Of a stretch of 64,000 bases of DNA, positions 1-9,000 are shown one piece after another. A program made the translations under genes and the position numbers. Every line of letters starts with the position of its first letter. Within the stretch, counting starts at the first letter, position 1. The notes under the pieces were generated by a model. That model worked only from the letters and a program-made list of their open reading frames with translations, did not search any database and was not told where the DNA came from. Location of the stretch: NCBI RefSeq assembly GCF_009906855.1, contig NZ_CP047650.1, positions 1,674,001 through 1,738,000 of the forward strand. The letters are read 5' to 3'. Source of the stretch: Xylophilus rhododendri (GTDB lineage Bacteria; Pseudomonadota; Gammaproteobacteria; Burkholderiales; Burkholderiaceae_C).

Positions 1-2
1 AG

Positions 3-1937
3 GAACTGGCCCTGGGCCAGGTCGGCTACGGCGAGATCGGGGCCGACGGCCGCGCCGTGACGCAGACCAGCCACGGCGACGGCAGCCTGCCGCCCTCGCG
101 CGGCACGCCGCGTTCGCCCGCCGACATGCCCACCACCCTGGCCGCGCTGGGCTCCGGCGCCCGCGTCGCCCTGCACGACCTGGACCGCGAGACCGGCCCC
201 ATCGCCGCCGAGGTCGCCGCCACCAGCCGCGACAGCGGCGCACGCGCCTTCGCCGCCCTGCCCCTGGTCAAGCACGGCCGGCTGGTGGCCTATCTGTACC
301 TGGCCAACCGCACGCCGCGCCGCTGGTCGGAGCGCGAACTGGAACTGGCCGCCGAAGTGGCCGAACGCACCTGGGCCGCCATCGAGCGCGCCAGCACCGA
401 ATCGGCCCTGCGCCGCACCCGCGAACGCCTGGCCGCCACGCTGGACGCGGCCGACATCTCCACCTGGGACTACGACGTGGGCAGCGACCACCTGCTGCCC
501 GACGACAACCTGGCCTCGCTCTGCGGCCTGTGCGGCGTCAGCCAGGGCGGCCGCGACCAGCTCGAATCCTTCATCGCCTGCACCCATCCGGACGACCGCG
601 AGCCGCTGCGCCAGCGCCTGCGCCAGGCGCTGGAACAAGGCCAGGACTGGCGTTCCGAACACCGCGTGCTGCAGCAGGGCGGCGGCCACCGCTGGGTGGT
701 GGCGCACGGCCGGGTGGAGCGCGACGCCGCTGGCCGCGCGCTGCGCATGCCGGGCGTGCTGGTCGACATCACCGACCGCAAGCGCGCCGAGGAAGCCTTG
801 CAGGAGGCCGACCGCCGCAAGGACGACTTCCTGGCCACCCTGGCCCACGAGCTGCGCAACCCGCTGGCACCCATCCGCAGCGCCGCCCGCATCTCCAGCG
901 ACCCCAGCGCCACCCTGCAGCAGCTGCGCTGGAGCCACGAGGTGATCGAACGCCAGGTGCGCAACATGGCCCTGCTGCTGGACGACCTGCTGGACGTCTC
1001 GCGCATCACCCGCGGCATCCTCGAAGTGCGCAAGACACCGACGGCCGCCGCCTCCATCGTCGAGGCCGCGCTGGAAGCCGCGCGCCCGGTGCTGGCAGCC
1101 CGCAAACACAAACTCGAACTCGACATCGACCCCGAGCCGCTGCATGTGGACGCCGACCCGCTGCGCATGGCGCAGGCCCTGTCCAACCTGCTGACCAACG
1201 CCGCCAAGTACACCGACCCCGGCGGCACGGTGCGGCTGTCGGCGCGGCGCGAGCGCGATGCGCTGGTGATCCGGGTGAGCGACAGCGGCATCGGCATCGC
1301 GCCCAGTTCGCTGGAACGCATCTTCGCCATGTTCTCGCAGGTGGAGCCGGCGCTGGAGCGCTCCGAAGGCGGGCTCGGCATCGGACTGGCATTGGTCAAG
1401 GGCATCATGGAACTGCATGGCGGCACGGTGCGTGCGCAGAGCGCCGGCCTGGGCCGGGGCAGCGAATTCGTTCTGTCGCTGCCGGGCGTGCAGGTCGGCA
1501 CGCTGTCCGCGGCCGACCACCAGCCAGCGTCCGCCGCTGCCGCCACGCCGCTGCGGGTGGCCCTGGCCGACGACAACGTCGACGGCGCCGAGACCCTGGC
1601 GGCCCTGCTGGAACTCGACGGCTACGAAGTCCGCATTGCCCACGACGGCCTGGCCGCGCTGGAGCTGGTGCGTTCGTACCGGCCCGATGCCGTCTTCCTC
1701 GACATCGGCATGCCCGGCCTCAACGGCTACGAAGTGGCCCGCCAGCTGCGCGAGGAACAGGCGCCGGGCGAGCCCGCGCCGGTGCTGGTCGCCCTGACCG
1801 GCTGGGGCGGCGCTGGCGACAAGCAGCGCGCGCTGGACGCGGGTTTCGACAAGCACCTGACCAAGCCGGTCGACCCCGATGCCCTGCTCGACATCCTGAC
1901 CGAGGCCGCGGCCTCCCGCCAAGGCCTGGCGGCCTGA
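3..1937 (+). CDS. Hybrid sensor histidine kinase/response regulator, N-terminus missing
   Basis: The reading frame is open to the left edge, so the true start lies outside the window; the GTG at 57 is internal. Counting from codon 1 at position 3, a GAF-like domain (to about residue 130) is followed by a PAS domain (about 145-258, ending ITDRKRAEEAL). Next come HisKA with motif AHELRNPLAP (phosphoacceptor His282), an HATPase with N box NLLTNAAKY and glycine boxes DSGIGI and GLGIGLAL (376-493), and a C-terminal receiver (518-636) whose phosphoacceptor is Asp567 in FLDIGMPGLNG. There is no HTH output domain, so the receiver probably acts in a phosphorelay or on a partner protein. The signal is unknown. 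No membrane segment is visible in the part present. Confidence 0.9.
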   Translation, partial: ELALGQVGYGEIGADGRAVTQTSHGDGSLPPSRGTPRSPADMPTTLAALGSGARVALHDLDRETGPIAAEVAATSRDSGARAFAALPLVKHGRLVAYLYLANRTPRRWSERELELAAEVAERTWAAIERASTESALRRTRERLAATLDAADISTWDYDVGSDHLLPDDNLASLCGLCGVSQGGRDQLESFIACTHPDDREPLRQRLRQALEQGQDWRSEHRVLQQGGGHRWVVAHGRVERDAAGRALRMPGVLVDITDRKRAEEALQEADRRKDDFLATLAHELRNPLAPIRSAARISSDPSATLQQLRWSHEVIERQVRNMALLLDDLLDVSRITRGILEVRKTPTAAASIVEAALEAARPVLAARKHKLELDIDPEPLHVDADPLRMAQALSNLLTNAAKYTDPGGTVRLSARRERDALVIRVSDSGIGIAPSSLERIFAMFSQVEPALERSEGGLGIGLALVKGIMELHGGTVRAQSAGLGRGSEFVLSLPGVQVGTLSAADHQPASAAAATPLRVALADDNVDGAETLAALLELDGYEVRIAHDGLAALELVRSYRPDAVFLDIGMPGLNGYEVARQLREEQAPGEPAPVLVALTGWGGAGDKQRALDAGFDKHLTKPVDPDALLDILTEAAASRQGLAA

Positions 1938-1947
1938 GCGGGCCGTC

Positions 1948-2382
1948 TCAGCCCGCGTCGAAGGCGGCCTTCAGCCAGCCGAGCTGGTCGCCCTCGATGG
2001 TGACCACGTCGAAGCGGCAAGGCGGCAGGCGCGACAGCCGCATCAGGTAGTGCCGGGCCGCGAACACGATGCGCCGCTGCTTCCAGATGCCGACGCTGGC
2101 CGCCGCGCCGCCATGGCGGCTGCCGGCGCGCTGGCGCACCTCCACGAAGACCAGGGTGCCGTCGGGTTCGCGCAGGATCAGGTCGATCTCGCCGCCGCCG
2201 CGGCCGGGGGTTCGATAATTGCGCTCCAGCAGCGTCAGGCCGGCCGCCGCGAGATGGGCCAGCGCCCGCGCCTCGCCGGCATCGCCGCGCTGCTTGGTCG
2301 TTGTGGGCGCCGTATCCGGCGCCGCGGTTTTTCTGGCGGGTTCCGTTCTCGGTGCCCGCGGCTTTCGCGGAAAGAAATCCAT
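1948..2382 (-). CDS. yraN: UPF0102/YraN family putative nuclease
   Basis: A 144-residue protein of the YraN (UPF0102) family, which has a restriction-endonuclease-like fold but no settled function. The family core is visible: KQRGDAGEARALAHL, then ERNYRTPGRGGGEIDLI and the strand LVFVEVRQR, giving the E...D...ExR pattern of PD-(D/E)XK nucleases. About 30 Lys/Arg/Pro-rich residues precede the core and look disordered. The gene is divergent from rsmI, and the two start codons share one base (2382). This yraN/rsmI arrangement is common in Burkholderiales. Confidence 0.88.
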   Translation of the reverse strand: MDFFPRKPRAPRTEPARKTAAPDTAPTTTKQRGDAGEARALAHLAAAGLTLLERNYRTPGRGGGEIDLILREPDGTLVFVEVRQRAGSRHGGAAASVGIWKQRRIVFAARHYLMRLSRLPPCRFDVVTIEGDQLGWLKAAFDAG

Positions 2383-3305
2383 TGAGCGCCTCCTTTGCCT
2401 CGGCCCTTAGCGCCGCCCATGATGCCGCAGGCACCCAGTCCCATCCGCCCGGCGCGCTCTACATGGTGGCCACGCCGATCGGCAACCTGGCCGACATCAC
2501 CCTGCGCGCCCTGCACCTGCTGCAGAAGGTGGATGCGGTGGCCTGCGAGGACACCCGCCACACCGGCGCCCTGCTGCACGGCTACGGCATAGACCGCAGC
2601 GGCATCGCGCTGATCGCCGTGCACCGGCACAACGAAAGCGAGGCGGCGCAGGCCGTCATCGACCGCCTGGCCGCCGGCCAGCGCGTGGCCTACGCCAGCG
2701 ATGCCGGCACGCCCGCCGTGAGCGACCCCGGCGCCCGCCTGGCCGCCGCGGTGCGCGCCGCCGGCCATGCGGTGGTGCCGCTGCCCGGCGCCAGCAGCAT
2801 CACCGCCGCCCTCAGCGCGGCCGGCATCGTGGCGCCGGGGCATGACGACGGCAGCTTCATCTTCGCCGGCTTCCTGCCATCGAAGGCCGGCGAACGCGCC
2901 ACCGCCCTGCAGACCCTGGGCGCCCAGGCACGCCCGGTGATCCTGCTGGAAGCGCCGCACCGCATCGCCGAACTGGCCGCCGCCCTGGCGCCGCTGGGCG
3001 AACGGCTGGTGACCATGGCGCGCGAGCTGACCAAGCAGTTCGAGGAGATCGCCACCCTGCCCGCCAGCGGCGCCGCCGCCTGGGTGGCCGCCAGCCCGCA
3101 GCGCGCCCGCGGCGAATACGTGGTGCTGCTGCATGCCGCGGCCGTGACCGAGGACCGCACCGCCGCCGAAGGCCGGCGTGTGCTCGGCCTGCTGCTGGCC
3201 GAGAAGCTGCCGCTGAAGTCGGCCGCGCGCCTGGCCGCCGACATCACCGGCGCCAGCCGCAATGTGCTGTACGAGGCCGGGCTGGCCTTGAAGAACGAAG
3301 GCTAG
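2382..3305 (+). CDS. rsmI: 16S rRNA (cytidine1402-2'-O)-methyltransferase RsmI
   Basis: SAM-dependent methyltransferase of the tetrapyrrole-methylase fold that 2'-O-methylates C1402 of 16S rRNA. Family motifs are LYMVATPIGNLADITLRAL, VACEDTRHTG, YASDAGTPAVSDPG and VPLPGASSITAALSAAG. The open frame extends upstream to 2301, but a TTG at 2382 preceded by GGAAAG gives 307 residues, close to the family norm (about 286), and avoids overlap with yraN beyond one base. I therefore prefer TTG 2382; the next in-frame ATG (2463) lies inside the first conserved strand and is too late. The stop codon is the first three bases of a long inverted repeat (3303-3467). Confidence 0.93.
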   Translation: MSASFASALSAAHDAAGTQSHPPGALYMVATPIGNLADITLRALHLLQKVDAVACEDTRHTGALLHGYGIDRSGIALIAVHRHNESEAAQAVIDRLAAGQRVAYASDAGTPAVSDPGARLAAAVRAAGHAVVPLPGASSITAALSAAGIVAPGHDDGSFIFAGFLPSKAGERATALQTLGAQARPVILLEAPHRIAELAAALAPLGERLVTMARELTKQFEEIATLPASGAAAWVAASPQRARGEYVVLLHAAAVTEDRTAAEGRRVLGLLLAEKLPLKSAARLAADITGASRNVLYEAGLALKNEG

Positions 3306-3467
3306 GAGCCTGGGCGGCAGAAGGCGCCGAAGCGAAAACCGGCCCCAGCGAGGACAGTTTTTGCCGGATCCGCCGGCCAATAGCCGTAGCTATTGGTCAA
3401 GGAGACGGTGAAAAATGGACCGCTGCGGCCGGTTTGCAGCCGGCGACTTCTGCCGCCCAGGCTCCTA
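3303..3467. repeat. Long imperfect inverted repeat (REP/MITE-like element)
   Basis: The outer arms 3303-3323 and 3447-3467 are perfect 21-bp inverted complements. Complementarity continues inward with few mismatches and small gaps, for example AAACCGGCC against its complement, to a central palindrome CCAATAGC-cgta-GCTATTGG (3377-3396). The whole 165 bp can therefore fold into one hairpin with arms of about 80 bases. The left arm includes the rsmI stop codon. No transposase and no clear target-site duplication is visible. It may act as a terminator for rsmI and insulate macA. No other copy was noticed in this window. Confidence 0.8.
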
Positions 3468-3550
3468 GCCTTTACAAACCCGCCCGCCTCTTTACCCCCG
3501 CTTCGTACAGGCCGGAAAGCGCTGTCACAGGCGCCCCGCACACTCTGCCC

Positions 3551-4771
3551 ATGCTTTCGCGACTTGCCTCCTGGCGGAAACGCCCGATCCGCATCCTCTT
3601 CATCCTGCTCGTGCTGGCCGCCATCGGCTGGTTCGTGCGCCAGCATTTCTTCGTGCCGCCGCCACCGCCGCAGTACGTCACCGCCGCCGTCACCCGCGGC
3701 GACCTGGAGGACTCGGTGCTGGCCACCGGCACCCTCCAGGCCTTCAAGCAGGTGAGCGTGGGCGCGCAGGTGTCGGGCCAGGTCAAGACCCTGGCGGTGA
3801 AGCTGGGCGACCCGGTGAAGAAGGGCGACCTGATCGCCGAGATCGACTCGGTGCCGCAGCAGAACACCCTGCGCAACGCCGAGGCCGCGCTCAACAGCGT
3901 GAAGGCCCAGCTCGCCGCGCAGCAGGCCACGCTGCTGCAGGCCCAGCTCAACTTCCGCCGCCAGCAGCAGCTGCTGGCCGGCGAGGCCGGCTCGCAGCTC
4001 GACTTCGAGACCGCCCAGGCCACCTACGAAAGCGCCAAGGCCACCGCCGCATCGCTCACCGCGCAGATCGCCCAGGCCGGCATCACCGCCGACACCGCCC
4101 GGGTCAACCTGGGCTACACCCGCATCGTGGCGCCCATCGACGGCCAGGTGGTGGCCATCGTCACCCAGCAGGGCCAGACGGTGAACGCCAACCAGACCAC
4201 GCCCACCATCGTGAAGGTGGCGCAGCTCGACACCGTCACCGTCAAGTCGCAGATCTCCGAGGCCGACGTGGTGAAGGTCAAGCCCGGCCAGAAGGTGTAC
4301 TTCACCATCCTGGGCGAGCCCGACAACCGCTACTACGCCACGCTGCGCACGGTGGAGCCGGCGCCGGACTCCATCCTCACCGACACCACCACCAGCAGCA
4401 GCACCAGCACCACCACCTCGACCACCGCCGTCTACTACAACGGCCTGTTCGACGTGGCCAATCCCGAGGGCAAGCTGCGCATCTCGATGACCGCGCAGGT
4501 CTCCATCGTGCGCGGCGAGGCGAAGAATGCGCTCACCATCCCCACCTCCGCCCTGGGCCCGCGCGGACCCGACGGCGGCTACCGGGTGCGGGTGGTCGGT
4601 GCCGACGGCACGGCCCAGCCGCGCCAGGTCAAGACCGGCATCAACAACAACGTGAGCGTGCAAGTGACCGAAGGCCTGGCCGAGGGCGACCGGGTGGTGC
4701 TGGGCGATGCCTCGGCGCGCGATCCTGCGCAGACCATGCGGCGCGGCCCGGGCGGCCCGCCGCGCATGTGA
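3551..4771 (+). CDS. macA: MacA-like periplasmic adaptor of an ABC efflux pump
   Basis: Membrane fusion protein that links the MacB ABC transporter to an outer-membrane channel for export of macrolides or other amphiphiles. It has an N-terminal membrane anchor ([16 protein letters not shown]), a first biotinyl-lipoyl half ([25 protein letters not shown]), a long alpha-helical hairpin (about residues 95-190), the second lipoyl half ([15 protein letters not shown]) and beta-barrel and membrane-proximal domains. ATG 3551 is chosen because an earlier in-frame start (3434) would lie inside the inverted repeat and put a spurious 39-residue leader before the anchor. A Ser/Thr run of about 17 residues (4384-4431) sits in the barrel domain. 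The stop codon overlaps the macB GTG start. Confidence 0.92.
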   Translation: MLSRLASWRKRPIRILFILLVLAAIGWFVRQHFFVPPPPPQYVTAAVTRGDLEDSVLATGTLQAFKQVSVGAQVSGQVKTLAVKLGDPVKKGDLIAEIDSVPQQNTLRNAEAALNSVKAQLAAQQATLLQAQLNFRRQQQLLAGEAGSQLDFETAQATYESAKATAASLTAQIAQAGITADTARVNLGYTRIVAPIDGQVVAIVTQQGQTVNANQTTPTIVKVAQLDTVTVKSQISEADVVKVKPGQKVYFTILGEPDNRYYATLRTVEPAPDSILTDTTTSSSTSTTTSTTAVYYNGLFDVANPEGKLRISMTAQVSIVRGEAKNALTIPTSALGPRGPDGGYRVRVVGADGTAQPRQVKTGINNNVSVQVTEGLAEGDRVVLGDASARDPAQTMRRGPGGPPRM

Positions 4772-6771
4772 GCGGCGCGAGCATGTCCGCGACCTCCCAT
4801 CCGCCGTCCTCCGCAGACGGCCGCCCCGCCCTGCTGGAACTGCGCGGCCTGAAGCGCGAATTCCCCGCCGGCGAGGGCACCATCGCCGTGCTGCAGGACG
4901 TGAACCTTGACATCCGCGCCGGCGAGATGGTGGCCATCGTCGGCCAGTCCGGCTCCGGCAAGTCCACGCTGATGAACATCCTGGGCTGCCTGGACAAACC
5001 CAGCGCCGGCAGCTACCGGGTGGACGGCCGCGCCACCGCCGGCCTGGAGCCCGATGCCCTGGCCGCCCTGCGGCGCGAGCACTTCGGCTTCATCTTCCAG
5101 CGCTACCACCTGCTGGGCGACCTCACCGCGCGCGGCAATGTCGAAGTGCCCGCCGTCTACGCCAACACGCCGGCCGAGGACCGCCATGCCCGCGCCCAGG
5201 CCCTGCTCACCCGCCTGGGCCTGGCCGAGCGCACCCAGCACCGGCCCGGCCAGCTCTCGGGCGGCCAGCAGCAGCGGGTGTCCATCGCCCGCGCGCTGAT
5301 GAACGGCGGCACCGTCATCCTGGCCGACGAGCCCACCGGCGCGCTGGATTCGGCCAGCGGCGAGGAGGTGATGAAGATCCTGCAGGAGCTCAACGCCGAG
5401 GGCCACACCGTCATCATCGTGACCCACGACATGCAGGTGGCCGCGCACGCCCGCCGCATCATCGAGATTCGCGACGGCCGCATCATCGACGACCGGCCCA
5501 CCGGCCTGGCCGCCCCCGCCGCGGCGGCGCAGCTGGCGCCGCGGCCCCGGGCCAAGGGCGGCCTGCGGGCGCTGGCCGACCGTTTCTCCGAAGCCTTCGC
5601 CATGGCCCTGCTGGCCATGAACGCGCAGCGCCTGCGCACCTTCCTGACCATGCTGGGCATCGTCATCGGCATCGCCTCGGTGGTGGCGGTGGTGGCGCTG
5701 GGCGAGGGCTCGCGCCAGCAGGTGCTCAAGAACATCTCGGCCATCGGCACCAACACCATCGAGATCTTCTCCGGCGCCGGCTTCGGCGATCCGCGCGCGG
5801 CCGCCGTGCGCACCCTGGTGCCGGCCGATGCCGATGCGCTGGCCAGCCAGCCCTATGTGGACAGCGTCACGCCCACCATCACCAGCTCGCTCACCGCGCG
5901 CTACCGCAACGTGGAGGCCTCGGCCACCGTCAACGGCGTGGGCGAGCAGTACTTCCGCGTGCGCGACGTGCAGCTGGCCCAGGGCTCGGCCTTCGGCACG
6001 CAGAGCGTGCGCCTGCGCGAGCAGGTGGCGGTGATCGACGACAACACCAAAAAGAAACTGTTCCCGCAGACCCCCAACCCCATCGGCGAGGTGATCCTGC
6101 TCGGCAGCGTGCCGGTGCGGGTGATCGGCGTGGCGGCCAAGAAGGACAGCGCCTTCGGCAACAGCGAGGCGCTCAATGTCTTCGTGCCCTACACCACCGC
6201 CATGGGCCGCATCCTCAACCAGTCCTACCTGCGCAGCGTGACGGTGCGGGTGGCCGACGACGCCTCCATGGACGCCGCCGAGCAGGGCATAGGCGCGCTG
6301 ATGCAGCAGCGCCATGGGCGCAAGGATTTCTATGTGCTCAACACCGACAGCATCCGCCAGACCATCACCGCCACCACCGCCACGCTGACGCTGCTGGTGG
6401 CCTCGATCGCGGTGATCTCGCTGATCGTGGGCGGCATCGGGGTGATGAACATCATGCTGGTCTCGGTGACCGAGCGCACCCGCGAGATCGGCGTGCGCAT
6501 GGCGGTGGGCGCGCGGCAGAGCGACATCCAGCAGCAGTTCCTGATCGAGGCGGTGCTGGTCTGCCTGATCGGCGGCGTGCTGGGCATCCTGCTGGCGCTG
6601 GCGCTCGGCGTGGCGGTGGACAGCGCGGGCATCGACTTCAAGCTGATCTATTCGACCGGCTCCATGGTGGCGGCGTTTGCCTGCTCCACCCTGATCGGCG
6701 TGGCCTTCGGCTGGCTGCCGGCGCGCAGCGCGGCGCGGCTCGATCCGGTGGAGGCGCTGGCGCGGGAATGA
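4768..6771 (+). CDS. macB: MacB-like ABC transporter, fused ATPase and permease
   Basis: An ABC ATPase domain with Walker [10 protein letters not shown] (residues 59-67), signature LSGGQQQR, Walker [13 protein letters not shown] and H-loop THD is followed by a four-helix MacB permease. The first helix is near [19 protein letters not shown]; a large periplasmic domain follows, then three C-terminal helices including [13 protein letters not shown]. It powers tripartite efflux with MacA and an outer-membrane factor. The length (667 residues) is typical. GTG 4768 overlaps the macA stop by four bases; ATG 4783, five codons later, is an equally good start. The downstream lipoprotein gene follows directly, so the three form one operon. 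Confidence 0.93.
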   Translation: MSGASMSATSHPPSSADGRPALLELRGLKREFPAGEGTIAVLQDVNLDIRAGEMVAIVGQSGSGKSTLMNILGCLDKPSAGSYRVDGRATAGLEPDALAALRREHFGFIFQRYHLLGDLTARGNVEVPAVYANTPAEDRHARAQALLTRLGLAERTQHRPGQLSGGQQQRVSIARALMNGGTVILADEPTGALDSASGEEVMKILQELNAEGHTVIIVTHDMQVAAHARRIIEIRDGRIIDDRPTGLAAPAAAAQLAPRPRAKGGLRALADRFSEAFAMALLAMNAQRLRTFLTMLGIVIGIASVVAVVALGEGSRQQVLKNISAIGTNTIEIFSGAGFGDPRAAAVRTLVPADADALASQPYVDSVTPTITSSLTARYRNVEASATVNGVGEQYFRVRDVQLAQGSAFGTQSVRLREQVAVIDDNTKKKLFPQTPNPIGEVILLGSVPVRVIGVAAKKDSAFGNSEALNVFVPYTTAMGRILNQSYLRSVTVRVADDASMDAAEQGIGALMQQRHGRKDFYVLNTDSIRQTITATTATLTLLVASIAVISLIVGGIGVMNIMLVSVTERTREIGVRMAVGARQSDIQQQFLIEAVLVCLIGGVLGILLALALGVAVDSAGIDFKLIYSTGSMVAAFACSTLIGVAFGWLPARSAARLDPVEALARE

Positions 6772-6782
6772 CGAGAGAACAC

Positions 6783-8180
6783 ATGAAAAGCATCGCGAGG
6801 CCGGTCTCGGCCCTGGCCTTGGCTGTCGCCGCTCTGCTGGCCGGCTGCGCCACGGGTTCGACGGCGCCCTACGAATCGGCGGAGATCCAGATGCCGGGGC
6901 AGTTCGCCCACCGCGATCCCCAGGCCGTGGTGACCGCGCCGCGCGATGCGGATGCGGCCACCGGCCGCTGGTGGACCGCCTTCGGCGATCCGGCGCTGGA
7001 TGAGCTGGTCACGACCGCCCTGCAACGCAACAACGACCTGGCCGCCGCCGGCTTCAAGGTGCGCGCGGCGCAGCTGCAGGCCGGCATCGCCCAGGCCAAT
7101 CTGCGGCCCACCGCCAGCGGCGCGGTCAACACCAGCGTGGCGCGGCCGCTGGACGGCGGCGCCTCCAGCCGCAGCAGCACACTCAGCGTGGGCGCGAGCT
7201 ACGAGGTCGACCTGTGGAACCGGCTGGGCGCCCAGCGCGACATCGCCCGCTGGGAGGCCGAGGCCACGGCGCAGGACCGCGAGTCCAGCGCCCAGGCCCT
7301 GGCCGGCACCACCGCCACGCTCTACTGGCAGCTGCGCTACCTGGGCCAGCGCATCGCCACGGCGCAGACCAGCACGGCCTATGCCGAACGCACGCTGGCG
7401 CTGGTGCAGACGCAGTTCCAGGCGGGATCGGTTTCGCCGCTGGAGGTGGCCGAGGCGCGGCAGAGCGTTTCTTCGCAGCGCGCCGCCTTGGCCCTGCTGG
7501 AGCAGCAGCGGGTGGAGGCCGGCAATGCGCTGGCCCTGCTGTTCGACGGTGCGCCGCCGCCGGCCGCTGCCGGCGTGATGCCGGTGCTGCCCGCCGGCGC
7601 GCTGCCGCCGGTGCCGGTCGATGTGCCGGCCGAGGTGCTGGGCCGCCGGCCCGACCTGCGCGCGGCCGAACTGCGGCTGCGCGAAAGCCTCTCCACCATC
7701 GCCGCGACCCGCGCCAGCTACTACCCCGCGCTGACGCTGACCGGCGCCCTGGGCGGCTCCAGCGCCGGCCTGCTCAACGTGCTGCAGAACCCGCTGGCCA
7801 CGCTGGGGGCGGGGCTGAGCATGCCCTTTCTGAACTACCGGCTGATGGACCTCAACGTGCGGGTGTCCCAGGCCCAGTACGAGCAGGCCGTGGTCACTTT
7901 CCGCCAGACGCTCTACCAGGCCCTGGCCGATGTGGACAACGCCCTGTCGGCCCGCCAGCGCTATGCCGAACAGGGCGCGCAGCTGCAGGCCCAGCTCGAC
8001 GACGCCCGCACCGCCGAGCGGCTCTACGAGACCCGCTACCGGCTCGGCGCCGTGGCCCTGCGCATCTGGCTGGACGCGCAGGAGAAGCGCCGCACGGCCG
8101 AGAACGCGCTGGCCGAGAACCGCTACAACCGGCTGGTCAACCACGCCACGCTGCTGCGGGTGCTGGGCGGCGGCGTCTAG
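6783..8180 (+). CDS. NodT-family outer-membrane efflux lipoprotein (TolC-like)
   Basis: Outer-membrane factor completing the MacAB tripartite pump. The N-terminus is a lipoprotein signal with lipobox LLAGC (Cys22 from this start). The mature protein has the two repeated coiled-coil/beta-strand halves of the OEP family, seen as WWTAFGDPALDELV and VPAEVLGRRPDLRAAE. ATG 6783 is preferred to ATG 6768, which overlaps the macB stop, because GAGAG lies just upstream of 6783 and the signal peptide then begins MKSIARP as expected. It is co-transcribed with macAB. Confidence 0.92.
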   Translation: MKSIARPVSALALAVAALLAGCATGSTAPYESAEIQMPGQFAHRDPQAVVTAPRDADAATGRWWTAFGDPALDELVTTALQRNNDLAAAGFKVRAAQLQAGIAQANLRPTASGAVNTSVARPLDGGASSRSSTLSVGASYEVDLWNRLGAQRDIARWEAEATAQDRESSAQALAGTTATLYWQLRYLGQRIATAQTSTAYAERTLALVQTQFQAGSVSPLEVAEARQSVSSQRAALALLEQQRVEAGNALALLFDGAPPPAAAGVMPVLPAGALPPVPVDVPAEVLGRRPDLRAAELRLRESLSTIAATRASYYPALTLTGALGGSSAGLLNVLQNPLATLGAGLSMPFLNYRLMDLNVRVSQAQYEQAVVTFRQTLYQALADVDNALSARQRYAEQGAQLQAQLDDARTAERLYETRYRLGAVALRIWLDAQEKRRTAENALAENRYNRLVNHATLLRVLGGGV

Positions 8181-8806
8181 AAGCGCCCGGCCGTGGCGCG
8201 CGGGCCGGGCCGCCAGGAGCGGGACATGGCGGCGGCGCTCTCTTCGTCCGCCGGGGCGCCGATGACACGCAGGGTCGTCGTTCCCGGACCGGTCGCCAGG
8301 GGCCGGCCCGAGGGCTGCCCATGCCGCCGCAGCGCCAGCGTGCCGAGCAGCATGCCCAACGAGGGCAGCGGCACCGCCGTCAGCACCAGGTGGCGGTCGG
8401 GCTGGCCTTCGCAGCGCGCCAGGTATTCGCATTCCAGCGACTGGCCCTGGGCCAGGGCCTCCCGCATCGCCACCTCGATCCAGCCGGCCGCGCCGACGGC
8501 CGCGGGCAGGTCGCGCCAGCCGGCCACGATGACGTCGCGCTCGGGCTGCCGCGCAGTGCCCTTCACGCCGTTCCAGCGGGCGGCGCGGCCGTCCAGCACC
8601 AGCGCGCGGGCCGAGGGGCGGTAGGAGAAGCGGGCGTGCTCCAGGCCCATGTCCAGCAGGCGCTGCAGCGCCAGGTAGGCGGTGCGCCGCTCCTGCTCCA
8701 TGCGCTGCGACTGCCTGCGCCTGGCCTTGGCCACGGCGGTGGACACGCCGCAGATCGCGCAGACGGCCAGGATCCAGTACAGGGTGGCGAAGAAGGAGGA
8801 GAACAT
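8177..8806 (-). CDS. Hypothetical membrane-anchored protein
   Basis: A 209-residue protein from ATG 8806; the open frame continues upstream to 9079, but that part is Arg/Pro-rich and overlaps the promoter region of the next gene. It starts with one hydrophobic segment (SSFFATLYWILAVCAICGV), then a basic, possibly coiled stretch (KARRRQSQRMEQERR). A soluble region follows whose pattern (GLEHARFSYRPSARALVLDG) weakly resembles a PAS-type sensor fold. I do not recognise the family. Its stop overlaps the end of the convergent efflux gene by four bases. Codon use matches the surroundings, so it may be real, but no good ribosome-binding site is seen. Confidence 0.45.
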   Translation of the reverse strand: MFSSFFATLYWILAVCAICGVSTAVAKARRRQSQRMEQERRTAYLALQRLLDMGLEHARFSYRPSARALVLDGRAARWNGVKGTARQPERDVIVAGWRDLPAAVGAAGWIEVAMREALAQGQSLECEYLARCEGQPDRHLVLTAVPLPSLGMLLGTLALRRHGQPSGRPLATGPGTTTLRVIGAPADEESAAAMSRSWRPGPRATAGRF

Positions 8807-9000
8807 GAAAGCCGGGCCGGTGGCGCAGGAAGCAGGCGATGAATCGATGCTAGGCAGCCAGGCCTCTTGCGAGACCGCTTTCTGGGGGCGCCGGCATAGG
8901 CCGGATGGATCGTCGCGGGGCGGCGCTACCATGGCCGGTTCGGGTCGGAGACTGCGACGGCCGGAACTTCGCGGCGCACTCGCCCTCACATTGCCAGCCC

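Noticed and set aside
3434..3550. Earlier macA start
   Set aside because: It would begin inside the inverted repeat and add a leader before the membrane anchor.
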